NCBI GenBank assembly: GCA_004356805.1
Contig: SMXW01000008.1
Coordinates: 1-37,931, forward strand
Source of the DNA: Acidobacteriota bacterium
GTDB lineage: Bacteria; Actinomycetota; Acidimicrobiia; Spongiisociales; ZC4RG35
Length of the DNA stretch: 37,931 nt
Reading direction: 5' to 3'
Part shown: piece by piece, positions 23,870-31,917 of the stretch
How positions within the stretch are numbered: position 1 is the stretch's first letter
Layout of the letters: every line of letters starts with the position of its first letter
The notes under the pieces: model-generated
Seen by the model: the letters and a program-made list of their open reading frames with translations, nothing else
The model's database searches: none
What the model was told of the DNA's origin: nothing
Made by a program: the position numbers and the translations under genes

Positions 23870-24900
23870 CTACCAATCCTCGACCGATCGGTGTCCTCCT
23901 GCTTCAGCTCGGGACACCCGAATCCACCAAAGTCTCCGACGTGCGCACCTACCTGAGAGAGTTTCTCTCCGACCCCCGGGTCCTGGACATGCCCGGCCCT
24001 GCCCGGGCTTTGCTTCTCAACGCGATCATCCTTCCTTTTCGCCCCCGTCGGTCAGCCAAGCAGTACCAGAAAATCTGGACCGAGGAAGGCTCGCCCTTGA
24101 CCATCCACACCGATGCACTCACCTCGAGAGTCCAGGACATCCTCGGCAACGGTTATCGGGTTGTCTATGGGATGCGTTACCGGAATCCGCCGATTCGCCA
24201 GGCGGTCGATCAGCTGATCGCCGATGGTTGTGATCGCCTGGTTGTGCTCCCTCTTTTCCCCCAGTACGCGTCGGCAACGACAGGCTCCGCCCTCGAAAAA
24301 GCACTCGAAGTGATCAGTGAGCTCTGGAACCTGCCGAACGTCGTCACTGTCGGAGCCTTCTTCGACGAGACGGGCTATGTCCGTGCCGTGGCCGAGGTGG
24401 CCCGGCCCCATCTCGAAGCTTTTCCGCTCGATCACGTTCTACTCAGCTACCACGGTCTGCCCGAGAAACATGTCAAGAAGAGCGACCAGACCGGTGAGTG
24501 GTGTCTGGCCAGCGAATCCTGCTGTGATCGCATCGCCACCGCCAACCGGTTTTGTTACCGGGCGCAGTGCTTCGCCACCACCCGTGGGGTAGCCGCCGAG
24601 CTGGGACTCGAGGCAGGCAAGTTCAGCACCACATTTCAGTCCCGTCTTGCCGGTCAGAAATGGATCGAGCCATACACGGATGTTGAGCTGCCCAAGCTCT
24701 ACGAGTCCGGCGTGCGTCGCATCGCGGTGCTCGCCCCGTCGTTCACCGCGGATTGTCTGGAGACGTTGGAGGAGATCGGAATCCGGCTTCGGGCTCAGTG
24801 GAAGCAGCTCGGAGGGGCTGACTTCCTCATTGTTCCCTGTGTCAACGCCGAGCCGGTCTGGGCTTCAGCCGTTGCCGACATGGTGCGTAAGGCCAGCTGA
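23866..24900 (+). CDS. hemH: Ferrochelatase with internal cysteine cluster
   Basis: 344 residues from GTG at 23866; a GTG three codons upstream is the alternative, but TAACTT (23851-23856) directly precedes that one, which suits a leaderless start at 23866 better. It inserts Fe2+ into the porphyrin ring. Start IGVLLLQLGTPES, catalytic His196 in LLSYHGLPEKHV and the C-terminal PSFTADCLETLEEIG with the conserved Glu pair are present. Between them is a Cys-rich insert with C213, C219, C220, C230 and C235 (EWCLASESCCDR, RFCYRAQC), as in the class of bacterial [2Fe-2S] ferrochelatases with internally placed cysteines. First gene of the heme cluster; hemF follows, implying protoporphyrin IX as substrate. 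Confidence 0.95.
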   Translation: MTTNPRPIGVLLLQLGTPESTKVSDVRTYLREFLSDPRVLDMPGPARALLLNAIILPFRPRRSAKQYQKIWTEEGSPLTIHTDALTSRVQDILGNGYRVVYGMRYRNPPIRQAVDQLIADGCDRLVVLPLFPQYASATTGSALEKALEVISELWNLPNVVTVGAFFDETGYVRAVAEVARPHLEAFPLDHVLLSYHGLPEKHVKKSDQTGEWCLASESCCDRIATANRFCYRAQCFATTRGVAAELGLEAGKFSTTFQSRLAGQKWIEPYTDVELPKLYESGVRRIAVLAPSFTADCLETLEEIGIRLRAQWKQLGGADFLIVPCVNAEPVWASAVADMVRKAS

Positions 24901-24970
24901 TCGTGCCAAGAACCCGCCCTGAGGAAAGGCAGCTCGCCTGGACCGAGACCGATGGGTCGGCATGGCACGA
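24901..24970 (+). repeat. Inverted repeat between hemH and hemF
   Basis: TCGTGCCA (24901-24908, directly after the hemH stop) is the exact complement of TGGCACGA (24963-24970). The 54-base interior contains a smaller CCGA...TCGG hairpin. The arms could form a long stem-loop in the intercistronic RNA, or two half-sites for a regulator. A 30-codon frame (GTG 24903 to TGA 24995) also fits here but has no other support. Confidence 0.4.
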
Positions 24971-24999
24971 TGGGCAGAGTATCGGTGAGAGATGACTAG

Positions 25000-25881
25000 G
25001 TGAATCGGGCCCAAGTCGAGGATTCCTATCGACGTTTGCAAGAACGGTTCTGTGAGGCCGTGGAGACAGTCGACGGGAGCTCCGCTTTCGGCTCGGACGC
25101 CTGGGAGCGCCCAGGTGGCGGCGGCGGGCTTACCCGGATACTCAGCGGAGAAGGTCACATCGAGAAGGCGGCCGTGAACGTTTCGGCTGTGGAGGGGGCG
25201 ACCCCGGCCGGTCTCTCGGAGCGGATGGCGGTAGAAGGCAGCGAGTTCTACGCCACGGGGGTGTCGATCATCGTCCATCCCAGAAACCCACACGCACCCA
25301 CATTTCACGCCAATCTCCGCTTCTTCGAGACCGACACGGGATCGGCGTGGTTCGGCGGGGGAGCCGATCTCACTCCCTACTACCTGTATGAGGATGACGC
25401 CCGTCACTTTCATCGCGTGCTCAAACAGGCTTGCGATGCCCATGATGTCGCCGATTATCGGGCGTGGAAAAAGGCCTGCGACGAGTACTTCTATCTCCCA
25501 CACCGCAAAGAGGCCCGTGGCGTCGGCGGCCTGTTCTTCGATCACCTGACCGATCGTCTCGAGGAGGTATGGGCCTTCCAGACAGATCTCGGCGAACGGC
25601 TGATTGAGGCCTACATCCCGATCTTGGAACGACGGATTGAGGTGCCATATGGAAAAGCGGAGACGATCTGGCAGGAGATCCGCAGGGGTCGTTACGCCGA
25701 GTTCAATCTGGTGTGGGACCTTGGCACCCGCTTCGGGCTGGAGACGTCGGGTCGGGTCGAGTCGATTCTTGCCTCGTTACCGTCCCGGGCCCGCTGGGTG
25801 TACGACCACCATCCGGAACCACACAGTCCCGAAGCCACGCTGCTCGACATGGTCACCTCCCAGCCCCGCGACTGGGTTTGA
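25000..25881 (+). CDS. hemF: Oxygen-dependent coproporphyrinogen III oxidase
   Basis: 293 residues. Converts coproporphyrinogen III to protoporphyrinogen IX using O2; cytoplasmic homodimer. Family blocks: WERPGGGGGLTRIL, EKAAVNVSAVEG, GVSIIVHPRNPHAPTFHANL, RFFETD, AWFGGGADLTPYYLYEDD, YFYLPHRKEARGVGGLFFD, RRGRYAEFNLVWDLGTRFGL and the C-terminal PRDWV. Start is GTG at 25000 with no strong ribosome binding site. Aerobic HemF commits the pathway to protoporphyrin, whereas most Actinobacteria decarboxylate late through HemQ/ChdC. Its stop overlaps a possible 26-codon ORF that leads to hemA. Confidence 0.96.
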   Translation: MNRAQVEDSYRRLQERFCEAVETVDGSSAFGSDAWERPGGGGGLTRILSGEGHIEKAAVNVSAVEGATPAGLSERMAVEGSEFYATGVSIIVHPRNPHAPTFHANLRFFETDTGSAWFGGGADLTPYYLYEDDARHFHRVLKQACDAHDVADYRAWKKACDEYFYLPHRKEARGVGGLFFDHLTDRLEEVWAFQTDLGERLIEAYIPILERRIEVPYGKAETIWQEIRRGRYAEFNLVWDLGTRFGLETSGRVESILASLPSRARWVYDHHPEPHSPEATLLDMVTSQPRDWV

Positions 25882-25958
25882 AAGAGGCCCCGGCCCGCTT
25901 TTACCGACTCCCCGTCGAAGGGCTGACCCGGTACGCTCGTGTGCTCGCGGATCAGTAG
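25878..25958 (+). CDS. Possible 26-codon ORF between hemF and hemA
   Basis: TTG at 25878 overlaps the hemF stop (TTGA); TAG ends 7 bases before the proposed hemA start. 19 of 26 codons end in G or C. The peptide contains ARFYRLPVEGLTRYARVLAD. It might be a leader that carries ribosomes from hemF to hemA. Too short to judge by sequence alone. Confidence 0.25.
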   Translation: MKEAPARFYRLPVEGLTRYARVLADQ

Positions 25959-25965
25959 GTCTCAC

Positions 25966-27120
25966 TTGGATGTGTCGTCAGCCAGCTTTGCCTATCCACA
26001 CCACGGTGGTGAGGTTCGCGCCGAGCTGGCCAAGCTGCTGACCGGCGCCGGCACCCTCGATAACGGCTTCGTCCTTTCCACATGTCTTCGCATATTGGTC
26101 GCGGTTCCCGGACCACAGCCCGCCTTGGACGACGCGCTCCACGCCTTGTTCGGTGATCTCCCTGATCACATCCAACCCCAAATACGCCAGGGTGATCGAG
26201 CCGTCACTCGTTTGTTCCGGGTCGCGGCAGGTCTCGAGTCGCCCATCCTCGGCGAACAGGAGATTCTGACCCAGTTCCGCCGGACGGTTCTCGAGGCCGA
26301 AGAGGCGGAGGCCGTCAAGGGTCTCTTCGCCCGTCTTCTCGAGACGGCGGTGTCGGTGGGAAGACGGACCCGGGACTTGCTTCCCGGCTCCCCCCACAAG
26401 TCCATGGGGGCTGTCGCCGCTCAGGCCATCGGGTCCGCCAGTCGGGTGGCAGTGCTCGGTTCGGGGATCATGGCCACTGCGGTTGTCGAGGGCCTCCTCC
26501 TGCTTCCGATACCACCCCATATCACGGTCGTGGCTCGTCATCCCGAGAAGGTGGCGAGCAGAGAGGGTCTGGAGGTGTGGGCTTTTGACAGAGCCGCCGA
26601 GGCTTTGAGCACGTTTCCGGCTGTGGTCTCGGCAACCTCGGCCAAGCAACATCTCGTCGACGAGGAAACCATGGCGGCCGCCATATCCGAAAGAGAGGCT
26701 CCGCTCACCTTGGTCGACATGGCCATGCCACCCGACTTCAGGTCTCCGGAAGCCGTCGCCATCACCTATCTCGACATCGACGACCTTGCACGAATGGCTG
26801 ACCACAGTCCCCGGGCGGGAGAAGCGGACAACTATGTGGAAACGGCTGCCAGTGACGCCTACCGCCAGTACAGGGACCACCACACGGTCGGTCCGTTGAT
26901 TGGGGGGTTGATGCGCACAGCCGACGACATCGTCGACCGCACGGTTGATCGGTTCGTAGGACGGCTCGGCAGCGGTGACGACGAGGGGGTGTTGCGACAG
27001 GCCGCCCATACCGTTGCCCGGACCCTGCTGGCCGGACCGGTCTCCTACGTGAAGCAGGCCGATCGGGCACCGGAGGCGGTTGATGTCATCGCTGAAGCCT
27101 TCGGCATCGACGATGAGTGA
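25966..27120 (+). CDS. hemA: Glutamyl-tRNA reductase
   Basis: 384 residues from TTG at 25966, preceded by AGTAGG at 6 bases; GTG at 25939 and 25972 are alternatives. NADPH-dependent reduction of Glu-tRNA to glutamate-1-semialdehyde, the committed step of C5 heme synthesis. Catalytic Cys40 is retained in LSTCLR, although the usual STCNR has Leu in place of Asn. GLESPILGEQEILTQFR and the GRRTR segment are canonical, then a Rossmann domain (VAVLGSGIMATAVVEGLL) and C-terminal dimerisation helices. It is somewhat shorter than many family members. The end overlaps hemC by eight bases. Confidence 0.93.
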   Translation: MDVSSASFAYPHHGGEVRAELAKLLTGAGTLDNGFVLSTCLRILVAVPGPQPALDDALHALFGDLPDHIQPQIRQGDRAVTRLFRVAAGLESPILGEQEILTQFRRTVLEAEEAEAVKGLFARLLETAVSVGRRTRDLLPGSPHKSMGAVAAQAIGSASRVAVLGSGIMATAVVEGLLLLPIPPHITVVARHPEKVASREGLEVWAFDRAAEALSTFPAVVSATSAKQHLVDEETMAAAISEREAPLTLVDMAMPPDFRSPEAVAITYLDIDDLARMADHSPRAGEADNYVETAASDAYRQYRDHHTVGPLIGGLMRTADDIVDRTVDRFVGRLGSGDDEGVLRQAAHTVARTLLAGPVSYVKQADRAPEAVDVIAEAFGIDDE

Positions 27121-27970
27121 GCTGAAGATCGCCACCCGAAGGTCCCGGTTGGCGATATCCCAGGCAGAGTGGGTTGCATCGGCGATATCCGAAACTCATC
27201 CCGGTCTCGAAGTGTCTCTGGTCGAGGTGAGCACGACCGGCGACCGTGATCGAACATCTCGTGTGACGGTCCTCACCGAGGTCGGGGCGTTTGTCCGCGC
27301 TGTCCAGCAGGCGGTCCTCGAGGGGAGAGCCGATCTCGCGGTTCACTCCTGCAAGGACCTCCCCGTGGAGGGGCCTCCGGATCTGATCGCGGTTTATCCC
27401 CGGCGTGAGGAGCCGTGGGATGTCCTATGCGGGCAAGATCTCGACTCACTCCCCACCGGAGCCCGGGTGGGTACCGGCAGCCCTCGTCGTGCAGCTCAGA
27501 TGACGAGGTTGCGCCCCGACGTCCAGATTGAAGACGTTCGAGGCAATGTTGAAACCAGGCTGGAAAAGGTGAGCTCGGGCGAGTTCGACGCTGTGATCTT
27601 GGCCGAAGCGGGTTTGCGGCGGCTTGGTCGCAAGGCCGAAATCGGTTACCGCTTCGATCTCGAAGAGATGGTCCCGGCGCCGGCCCAGGCGGCCCTCGCC
27701 GTCGAGGCCAAGGTGGGCAGCCCGGCGGCGGAGATGGCCCTGAGTATCGACGACCTCGCGACCAGGCGGGCCGTCGAGGCGGAGCGGGCTCTACTTGCCT
27801 ACACCCATGCCGGATGTCGCTCGGCTCTTGGGGCTCTCGGATCGCTCGACGGGTCGAAGATCCGACTGACCGGTTTCGTCCAGGATGAGCGGGGGGCTCG
27901 TTACGGAGAGGCCGAGGCCACCCTGCCCGATACAGTGGCTCGTCGTTTGCAATCCGTTCTGGGCCTGTGA
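27113..27970 (+). CDS. hemC: Porphobilinogen deaminase (hydroxymethylbilane synthase)
   Basis: 285 residues from ATG at 27113, inside the end of hemA. Polymerises four porphobilinogens to hydroxymethylbilane. Start LKIATRRSRLAISQAEWV, catalytic region HSCKDLP with the preceding Asp of GRADLAVHS, GTGSPRRAAQ for phosphate/acetate side chains, DVRGNVETRL, and Cys235 in HAGCRSALG that carries the dipyrromethane cofactor. The stop overlaps the GTG start of hemD. Confidence 0.97.
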   Translation: MSELKIATRRSRLAISQAEWVASAISETHPGLEVSLVEVSTTGDRDRTSRVTVLTEVGAFVRAVQQAVLEGRADLAVHSCKDLPVEGPPDLIAVYPRREEPWDVLCGQDLDSLPTGARVGTGSPRRAAQMTRLRPDVQIEDVRGNVETRLEKVSSGEFDAVILAEAGLRRLGRKAEIGYRFDLEEMVPAPAQAALAVEAKVGSPAAEMALSIDDLATRRAVEAERALLAYTHAGCRSALGALGSLDGSKIRLTGFVQDERGARYGEAEATLPDTVARRLQSVLGL

Positions 27971-28665
27971 TCGTGAGTCGGGTTGCCGTCACCACCACGC
28001 ATGACCGGGCTTCCACCATCGAGCGGACCCTGCTCACTCATCAACTGGAGCCGGTCGTCCTCCCCTGTATCGAAGTGATCGCAGCTCCAGAAAGTGTTCT
28101 GGACGAGGTTCGGTCACTATCGGGCGACGCCGACTCGATAGTGATCACGTCCTCGAGAGTGGTGGACCTCATCTGGTCGCCGGGGGGGATGCCCGACGTT
28201 CCGGTGACCGCCGTTGGGGATTCGACCGCCGCTGCGGTAGAAGCTGCCGGAGGCAACATAGAGATGGCCAGCCACTCTGGAGCCGGTGAGTTGATCCGAA
28301 AGTTGGCGCCGACGGTGGCGGGAAGGTCCGTAGTCTTCCCCCATGCGGCCGGAGCAGACCCCTCCACCATCGAGAGTTTGGAGAAGGCAGGCGCCCGCGT
28401 CACGGCAATACCGGTCTATGAGACCCGACCCATCGCCCCCGGCCTCGACCCCGTCGACGTCGTCATCTTCGGGTCCCCATCTGCAATAACGGGATGGCGT
28501 CGATCGCGCGGGCTCGACGACTTGGTTGTGGCCGTCATCGGTGAGACGACAGGACAGGCGCTGGCCGAACACGGTTATGAGGCCCATGTGATCCCGGATC
28601 GCCCCGATTATGAAGCACTTGTCATCGCGCTGGGCGATTATTTGAGAGAGAGGAGTCTCGCGTGA
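27967..28665 (+). CDS. hemD: Uroporphyrinogen-III synthase
   Basis: 232 residues; GTG start overlaps the hemC stop (GTGA). Closes hydroxymethylbilane with ring D inversion to give uroporphyrinogen III. The family is weakly conserved; visible signs are the two-domain layout, [10 protein letters not shown], the [13 protein letters not shown] segment (usual FTSxNAV region), [23 protein letters not shown] and the C-terminal [13 protein letters not shown] followed by [16 protein letters not shown]. Position between hemC and hemB confirms the call. Confidence 0.93.
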   Translation: MIVSRVAVTTTHDRASTIERTLLTHQLEPVVLPCIEVIAAPESVLDEVRSLSGDADSIVITSSRVVDLIWSPGGMPDVPVTAVGDSTAAAVEAAGGNIEMASHSGAGELIRKLAPTVAGRSVVFPHAAGADPSTIESLEKAGARVTAIPVYETRPIAPGLDPVDVVIFGSPSAITGWRRSRGLDDLVVAVIGETTGQALAEHGYEAHVIPDRPDYEALVIALGDYLRERSLA

Positions 28666-29642
28666 GCGAATTCCCCACAACGCGGAACCGGCGACTACGA
28701 CGGACCGCCGCTCTCCGCCGGCTGGTAGCAGAGACCAGGCTGCATCCTGCCTCGTTTGTCCTCCCACTGTTTGTGGTCTCGGGGCGTGGCGTGACCAATC
28801 CCATTAGCTCCATGCCCGGCCACTCCCAGTTGTCGGTCGACGAGTTGATACCGGTGGTCAAGGAGGCGGCGTCGGCAGGTGCAGGCGGTGTCATTCTCTT
28901 CGGGATCCCGGCCTCGAAGGACGAGACGGGCTCCGGAGCCTGGGATCCGGCGGGGCCGGTCCCGACCGCCATCCGTGCGATCAAGGACCAAGTCGAAGAC
29001 ATCACGGTGTGGGCCGATGTATGCCTCTGCGAATACACCAGCCATGGCCACTGTGGTGTTCTCGACGGCGAGACGGTGGACAACGACAAGACCCTTCCCC
29101 TGCTGGCTCAGGCTGCATTGGCATACGCCGATTCGGGAGCCGACGTCATTGCTCCATCAGACATGATGGACGGGCGGGTGGCTGCGATCAGATCTGCGCT
29201 CGACTCTGGTGGTCACCACGAGCTCGCCCAGTGCTCATACTCGGCCAAATACGCCAGTGCCTACTACGGCCCCTTCCGGGAGGCAGCCGAATCGGCGCCC
29301 ACCTTCGGAGACCGCCGCACCCACCAGATGGACCCGCCCAATGTGCGTGAGGCGCTGGTCGAGGTGACCCTCGATCTGGCGGAGGGCGCCGATATGGTGA
29401 TGGTGAAGCCGGCCGGCCCCTATCTCGATGTGATTTCCGCGGTGCGGGCACGTACCAATGTCCCGGTGGCCGCATATCAGGTGTCGGGCGAGTTCTCGAT
29501 GGTCGAGGCGGCAGCGCAGAACGGATGGATCGACGGAGAGCTGGTAATGCTGGAATCTCTCACCTCCATCGCACGGGCCGGGGCCTCGATCACCCTCACA
29601 TACTTTGCTACGCGAGCCGCTCGGGCCCTGTCCGCATTTTGA
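28662..29642 (+). CDS. hemB: Delta-aminolevulinic acid dehydratase (porphobilinogen synthase)
   Basis: 326 residues; GTG start overlaps the hemD stop. Condenses two ALA molecules to porphobilinogen. It is a zinc enzyme: C121, C123 and C131 in [17 protein letters not shown] supply the catalytic metal site. The two Schiff-base lysines fall in [15 protein letters not shown] and [12 protein letters not shown]. The stop is followed by hemL after 14 bases, or overlaps its alternative TTG start. Confidence 0.97.
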   Translation: MSEFPTTRNRRLRRTAALRRLVAETRLHPASFVLPLFVVSGRGVTNPISSMPGHSQLSVDELIPVVKEAASAGAGGVILFGIPASKDETGSGAWDPAGPVPTAIRAIKDQVEDITVWADVCLCEYTSHGHCGVLDGETVDNDKTLPLLAQAALAYADSGADVIAPSDMMDGRVAAIRSALDSGGHHELAQCSYSAKYASAYYGPFREAAESAPTFGDRRTHQMDPPNVREALVEVTLDLAEGADMVMVKPAGPYLDVISAVRARTNVPVAAYQVSGEFSMVEAAAQNGWIDGELVMLESLTSIARAGASITLTYFATRAARALSAF

Positions 29643-29656
29643 GCGTCCCGTCCCAG

Positions 29657-30931
29657 ATGTCCGGATCTGTCGCCTGGTTTGAGCGGGCAGTCAAGGTGAT
29701 GCCAGGAGGAGTCAACTCTCCGGTCCGCGCCTTCAAAGCAGTCGGAGGCACTCCTCCCTTCGTTGCCTCGGCTTCGGGCCCCCACATCACCACGATCGAC
29801 GGAGAGACCCTGGTGGACTTCATCGCCTCGTGGGGGGCGCTGATCTTGGGCCATGCCGAACCGTCGATCGTGGCCGCGGTCGAGGAAGCAGCCCGCAAAG
29901 GGACCTCCTTTGGAATTCCGACCACACAGGAGGTCGAGCTGGCCGAGCTCATCACCGAGTTGGTGCCCTCGATCGAGGTGATGAGAATGGTGAATTCCGG
30001 CACCGAGGCCACAGCCTCGGCCATCCGGGTCGCCCGGGCCGCTACCGGCAAGCCCGGGATCGTCAAATTCGAGGGTTGCTATCACGGTCACGCCGACCCC
30101 TTCCTGGTCAAGGCGGGGAGTGGCGCCGCCACCATGGGTGAACCCGACAGCCCGGGCGTACCTGCGGCCACGGTGGCCGATACCTACGTGGCGCGATTCA
30201 ATGATCTCGAATCGGTGGAACGAGCCCTCAGTCAAGGCGCAGCGGCGGCGGTCATCGTGGAGCCGGTGGCGGGGAACATGGGTGTAGTGCCACCAGTTCC
30301 GGAATTCCTCCAGGGGCTGCGCGATCTCTGCGATCAACGGGGGGTACTCCTCATCTTCGATGAGGTGATGACTGGTTTTCGGGTGGCCCGTGGTGGCGCA
30401 CAGGAGCGATATCGCGTCATACCCGATCTGACCTGTCTGGGCAAGGTGGTGGCCGGGGGAACACCGGCCGCGGTTTACGGCGGCCGGGCCGATCTGATGA
30501 GGAGAGTGGCCCCCGACGGCCCGGTGTATCAGGCGGGGACTTTGGCCGGGAACCCCCTGGCGGTGGCCGCCGGGCTCGCCACGCTGCGCTACATCGCCGA
30601 GAACCCGGGACTCTACGATGAGCTCGAGACCATGGGGGCCGATCTGGAGGCCAGACTCAATCGGGCAATGAAGGAAAATGATGTCGCCGGGTGCGTGCAA
30701 CGGGTCGGCGCCATGCTGACCTTTTTCTTCGGTCCTAGAGAGGTTCACTCATGGGAAGAGGCGAGTACCGTCGATCGTGACCGGTTCGGACGGTTCTTCC
30801 ATGCCGCCTACCGGGGCGGGGTCCTCCTCCCACCATCCCCGTTCGAGGCGCTGTTCCTCATGAGAGCCCACGGCCCGGTCATCGACCATGCCGGCGAGGT
30901 GTTGGTGACGGCGATCGGGGAGGCAATATGA
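29657..30931 (+). CDS. hemL: Glutamate-1-semialdehyde 2,1-aminomutase
   Basis: 424 residues from ATG at 29657 (MSGSVAWFERAVKVMPGGVN). An in-frame TTG at 29639 overlaps the hemB stop (TTGA), like other junctions here, and would add six residues. PLP/PMP aminomutase that makes 5-aminolevulinate. Marks: GGVNSPVRAFKAVGG, VNSGTEATASAIRVARA, CYHGHADPFLVKAGSG, LIFDEVMTGFRVA and the PLP lysine in CLGKVVAGGTPAAVYGG. The end overlaps hemE by four bases (ATGA). Confidence 0.97.
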   Translation: MSGSVAWFERAVKVMPGGVNSPVRAFKAVGGTPPFVASASGPHITTIDGETLVDFIASWGALILGHAEPSIVAAVEEAARKGTSFGIPTTQEVELAELITELVPSIEVMRMVNSGTEATASAIRVARAATGKPGIVKFEGCYHGHADPFLVKAGSGAATMGEPDSPGVPAATVADTYVARFNDLESVERALSQGAAAAVIVEPVAGNMGVVPPVPEFLQGLRDLCDQRGVLLIFDEVMTGFRVARGGAQERYRVIPDLTCLGKVVAGGTPAAVYGGRADLMRRVAPDGPVYQAGTLAGNPLAVAAGLATLRYIAENPGLYDELETMGADLEARLNRAMKENDVAGCVQRVGAMLTFFFGPREVHSWEEASTVDRDRFGRFFHAAYRGGVLLPPSPFEALFLMRAHGPVIDHAGEVLVTAIGEAI

Positions 30932-31917
30932 GCCAGTCTTTGGTCGATGCCCTGCGGCTCAGCCCTTTGCCTCGGCCTCCGGTTTGGATCATGCGTCAAG
31001 CGGGACGCTATCTGCCGGAGTATCGAGAGCTTCGAGAAAGACACTCTTTCAAGGAGGCGGTCTCCACCCCGGAAGTGGCTGCCGAGATCACTCTTCAACC
31101 TATCCGACGATTCGGGTTGGATGGCGCTGTGATATTCGCCGACATCATGACCCCCCTGGAGGGGATGGGGGTCGAGATGACCTTCGACCCCGGTCCGACG
31201 CTGCGGCCGTACACCCTCCGCGAGGTTCTCGAGCTTCCCGACCTGGACACGGACCGTGTCGGGTTCGTTGCCGAAACCATTCGACGTGTCGGGACCGAAG
31301 TTCCTTCAGAGACTGCTGTAATCGGATTCGCTGGTGCTCCAGTCACCCTTCTCGCATATCTCCTCGAAGGTGGCGGTTCCAAGGACTTCTTCGCCATGCG
31401 AGTAGCTCTACGCGCCGACACGACAGCGGCCGCCGCGGCGTTGGAGAAGCTGGCTCGGGAAATGAGGGTGTATCTCGGGATGCAGGTCGAGGCCGGTGCT
31501 CACGTAGTCCAACTCTTCGATACGTGGGCAGGTCTAGTGGACTTGGCCACCTTCGAGAGCCTCGCAGTGCCTGCCGCGCGGGCGAGTCTGGCCGGGCTCG
31601 ACGCACCCACCATCTATTTCGCACCCGGTTCTGGCCACACTCTCGAACTCCAGGCCAAAGTGGGAGCCAATGGTTACGGGGTCGACTGGAGAACCCCAAT
31701 CATGGAAGCCTGGGCTCGGCTCGGCGAAGTCGCCGTGCAAGGCAATCTGGATCCGGCTGTGCTCCTCACCGACCCCGCGACCATCGCCTCTGAGGTCAAG
31801 GCCCTGCTGAACCAAGTGGCCGGGCGCCCCGGACACATCATGAACCTGGGACATGGGATCGACCGGCACACGCCGCCAGAGAACGTTACCGCGTTCGTCG
31901 AGGCGATCAGGGCGTGA
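30928..31917 (+). CDS. hemE: Uroporphyrinogen decarboxylase
   Basis: 329 residues. Removes four carboxyl groups from uroporphyrinogen III to give coproporphyrinogen III; cytoplasmic. The signature PVWIMRQAGRYLPEYRELR (16-34) with its catalytic arginines is intact, as are FADIMTPLEGMG, GFAGAPVTLLAYLLEGGGSK, FDTWAGLVD, and NLGHGIDRHTPPENV at the C-terminus. ATG overlaps the hemL stop, and its own stop overlaps the GTG of hemY. Confidence 0.97.
   Translation: MSQSLVDALRLSPLPRPPVWIMRQAGRYLPEYRELRERHSFKEAVSTPEVAAEITLQPIRRFGLDGAVIFADIMTPLEGMGVEMTFDPGPTLRPYTLREVLELPDLDTDRVGFVAETIRRVGTEVPSETAVIGFAGAPVTLLAYLLEGGGSKDFFAMRVALRADTTAAAAALEKLAREMRVYLGMQVEAGAHVVQLFDTWAGLVDLATFESLAVPAARASLAGLDAPTIYFAPGSGHTLELQAKVGANGYGVDWRTPIMEAWARLGEVAVQGNLDPAVLLTDPATIASEVKALLNQVAGRPGHIMNLGHGIDRHTPPENVTAFVEAIRA

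Noticed and set aside
25978-27135. Leftward open frame of 385 codons.
   Set aside because: Antisense to hemA and the start of hemC; no recognisable domain.
29477-30748. Leftward open frame of 423 codons.
   Set aside because: Antisense to hemL, whose PLP motifs are complete; composition is His/Gly/Arg-rich as expected of a shadow.
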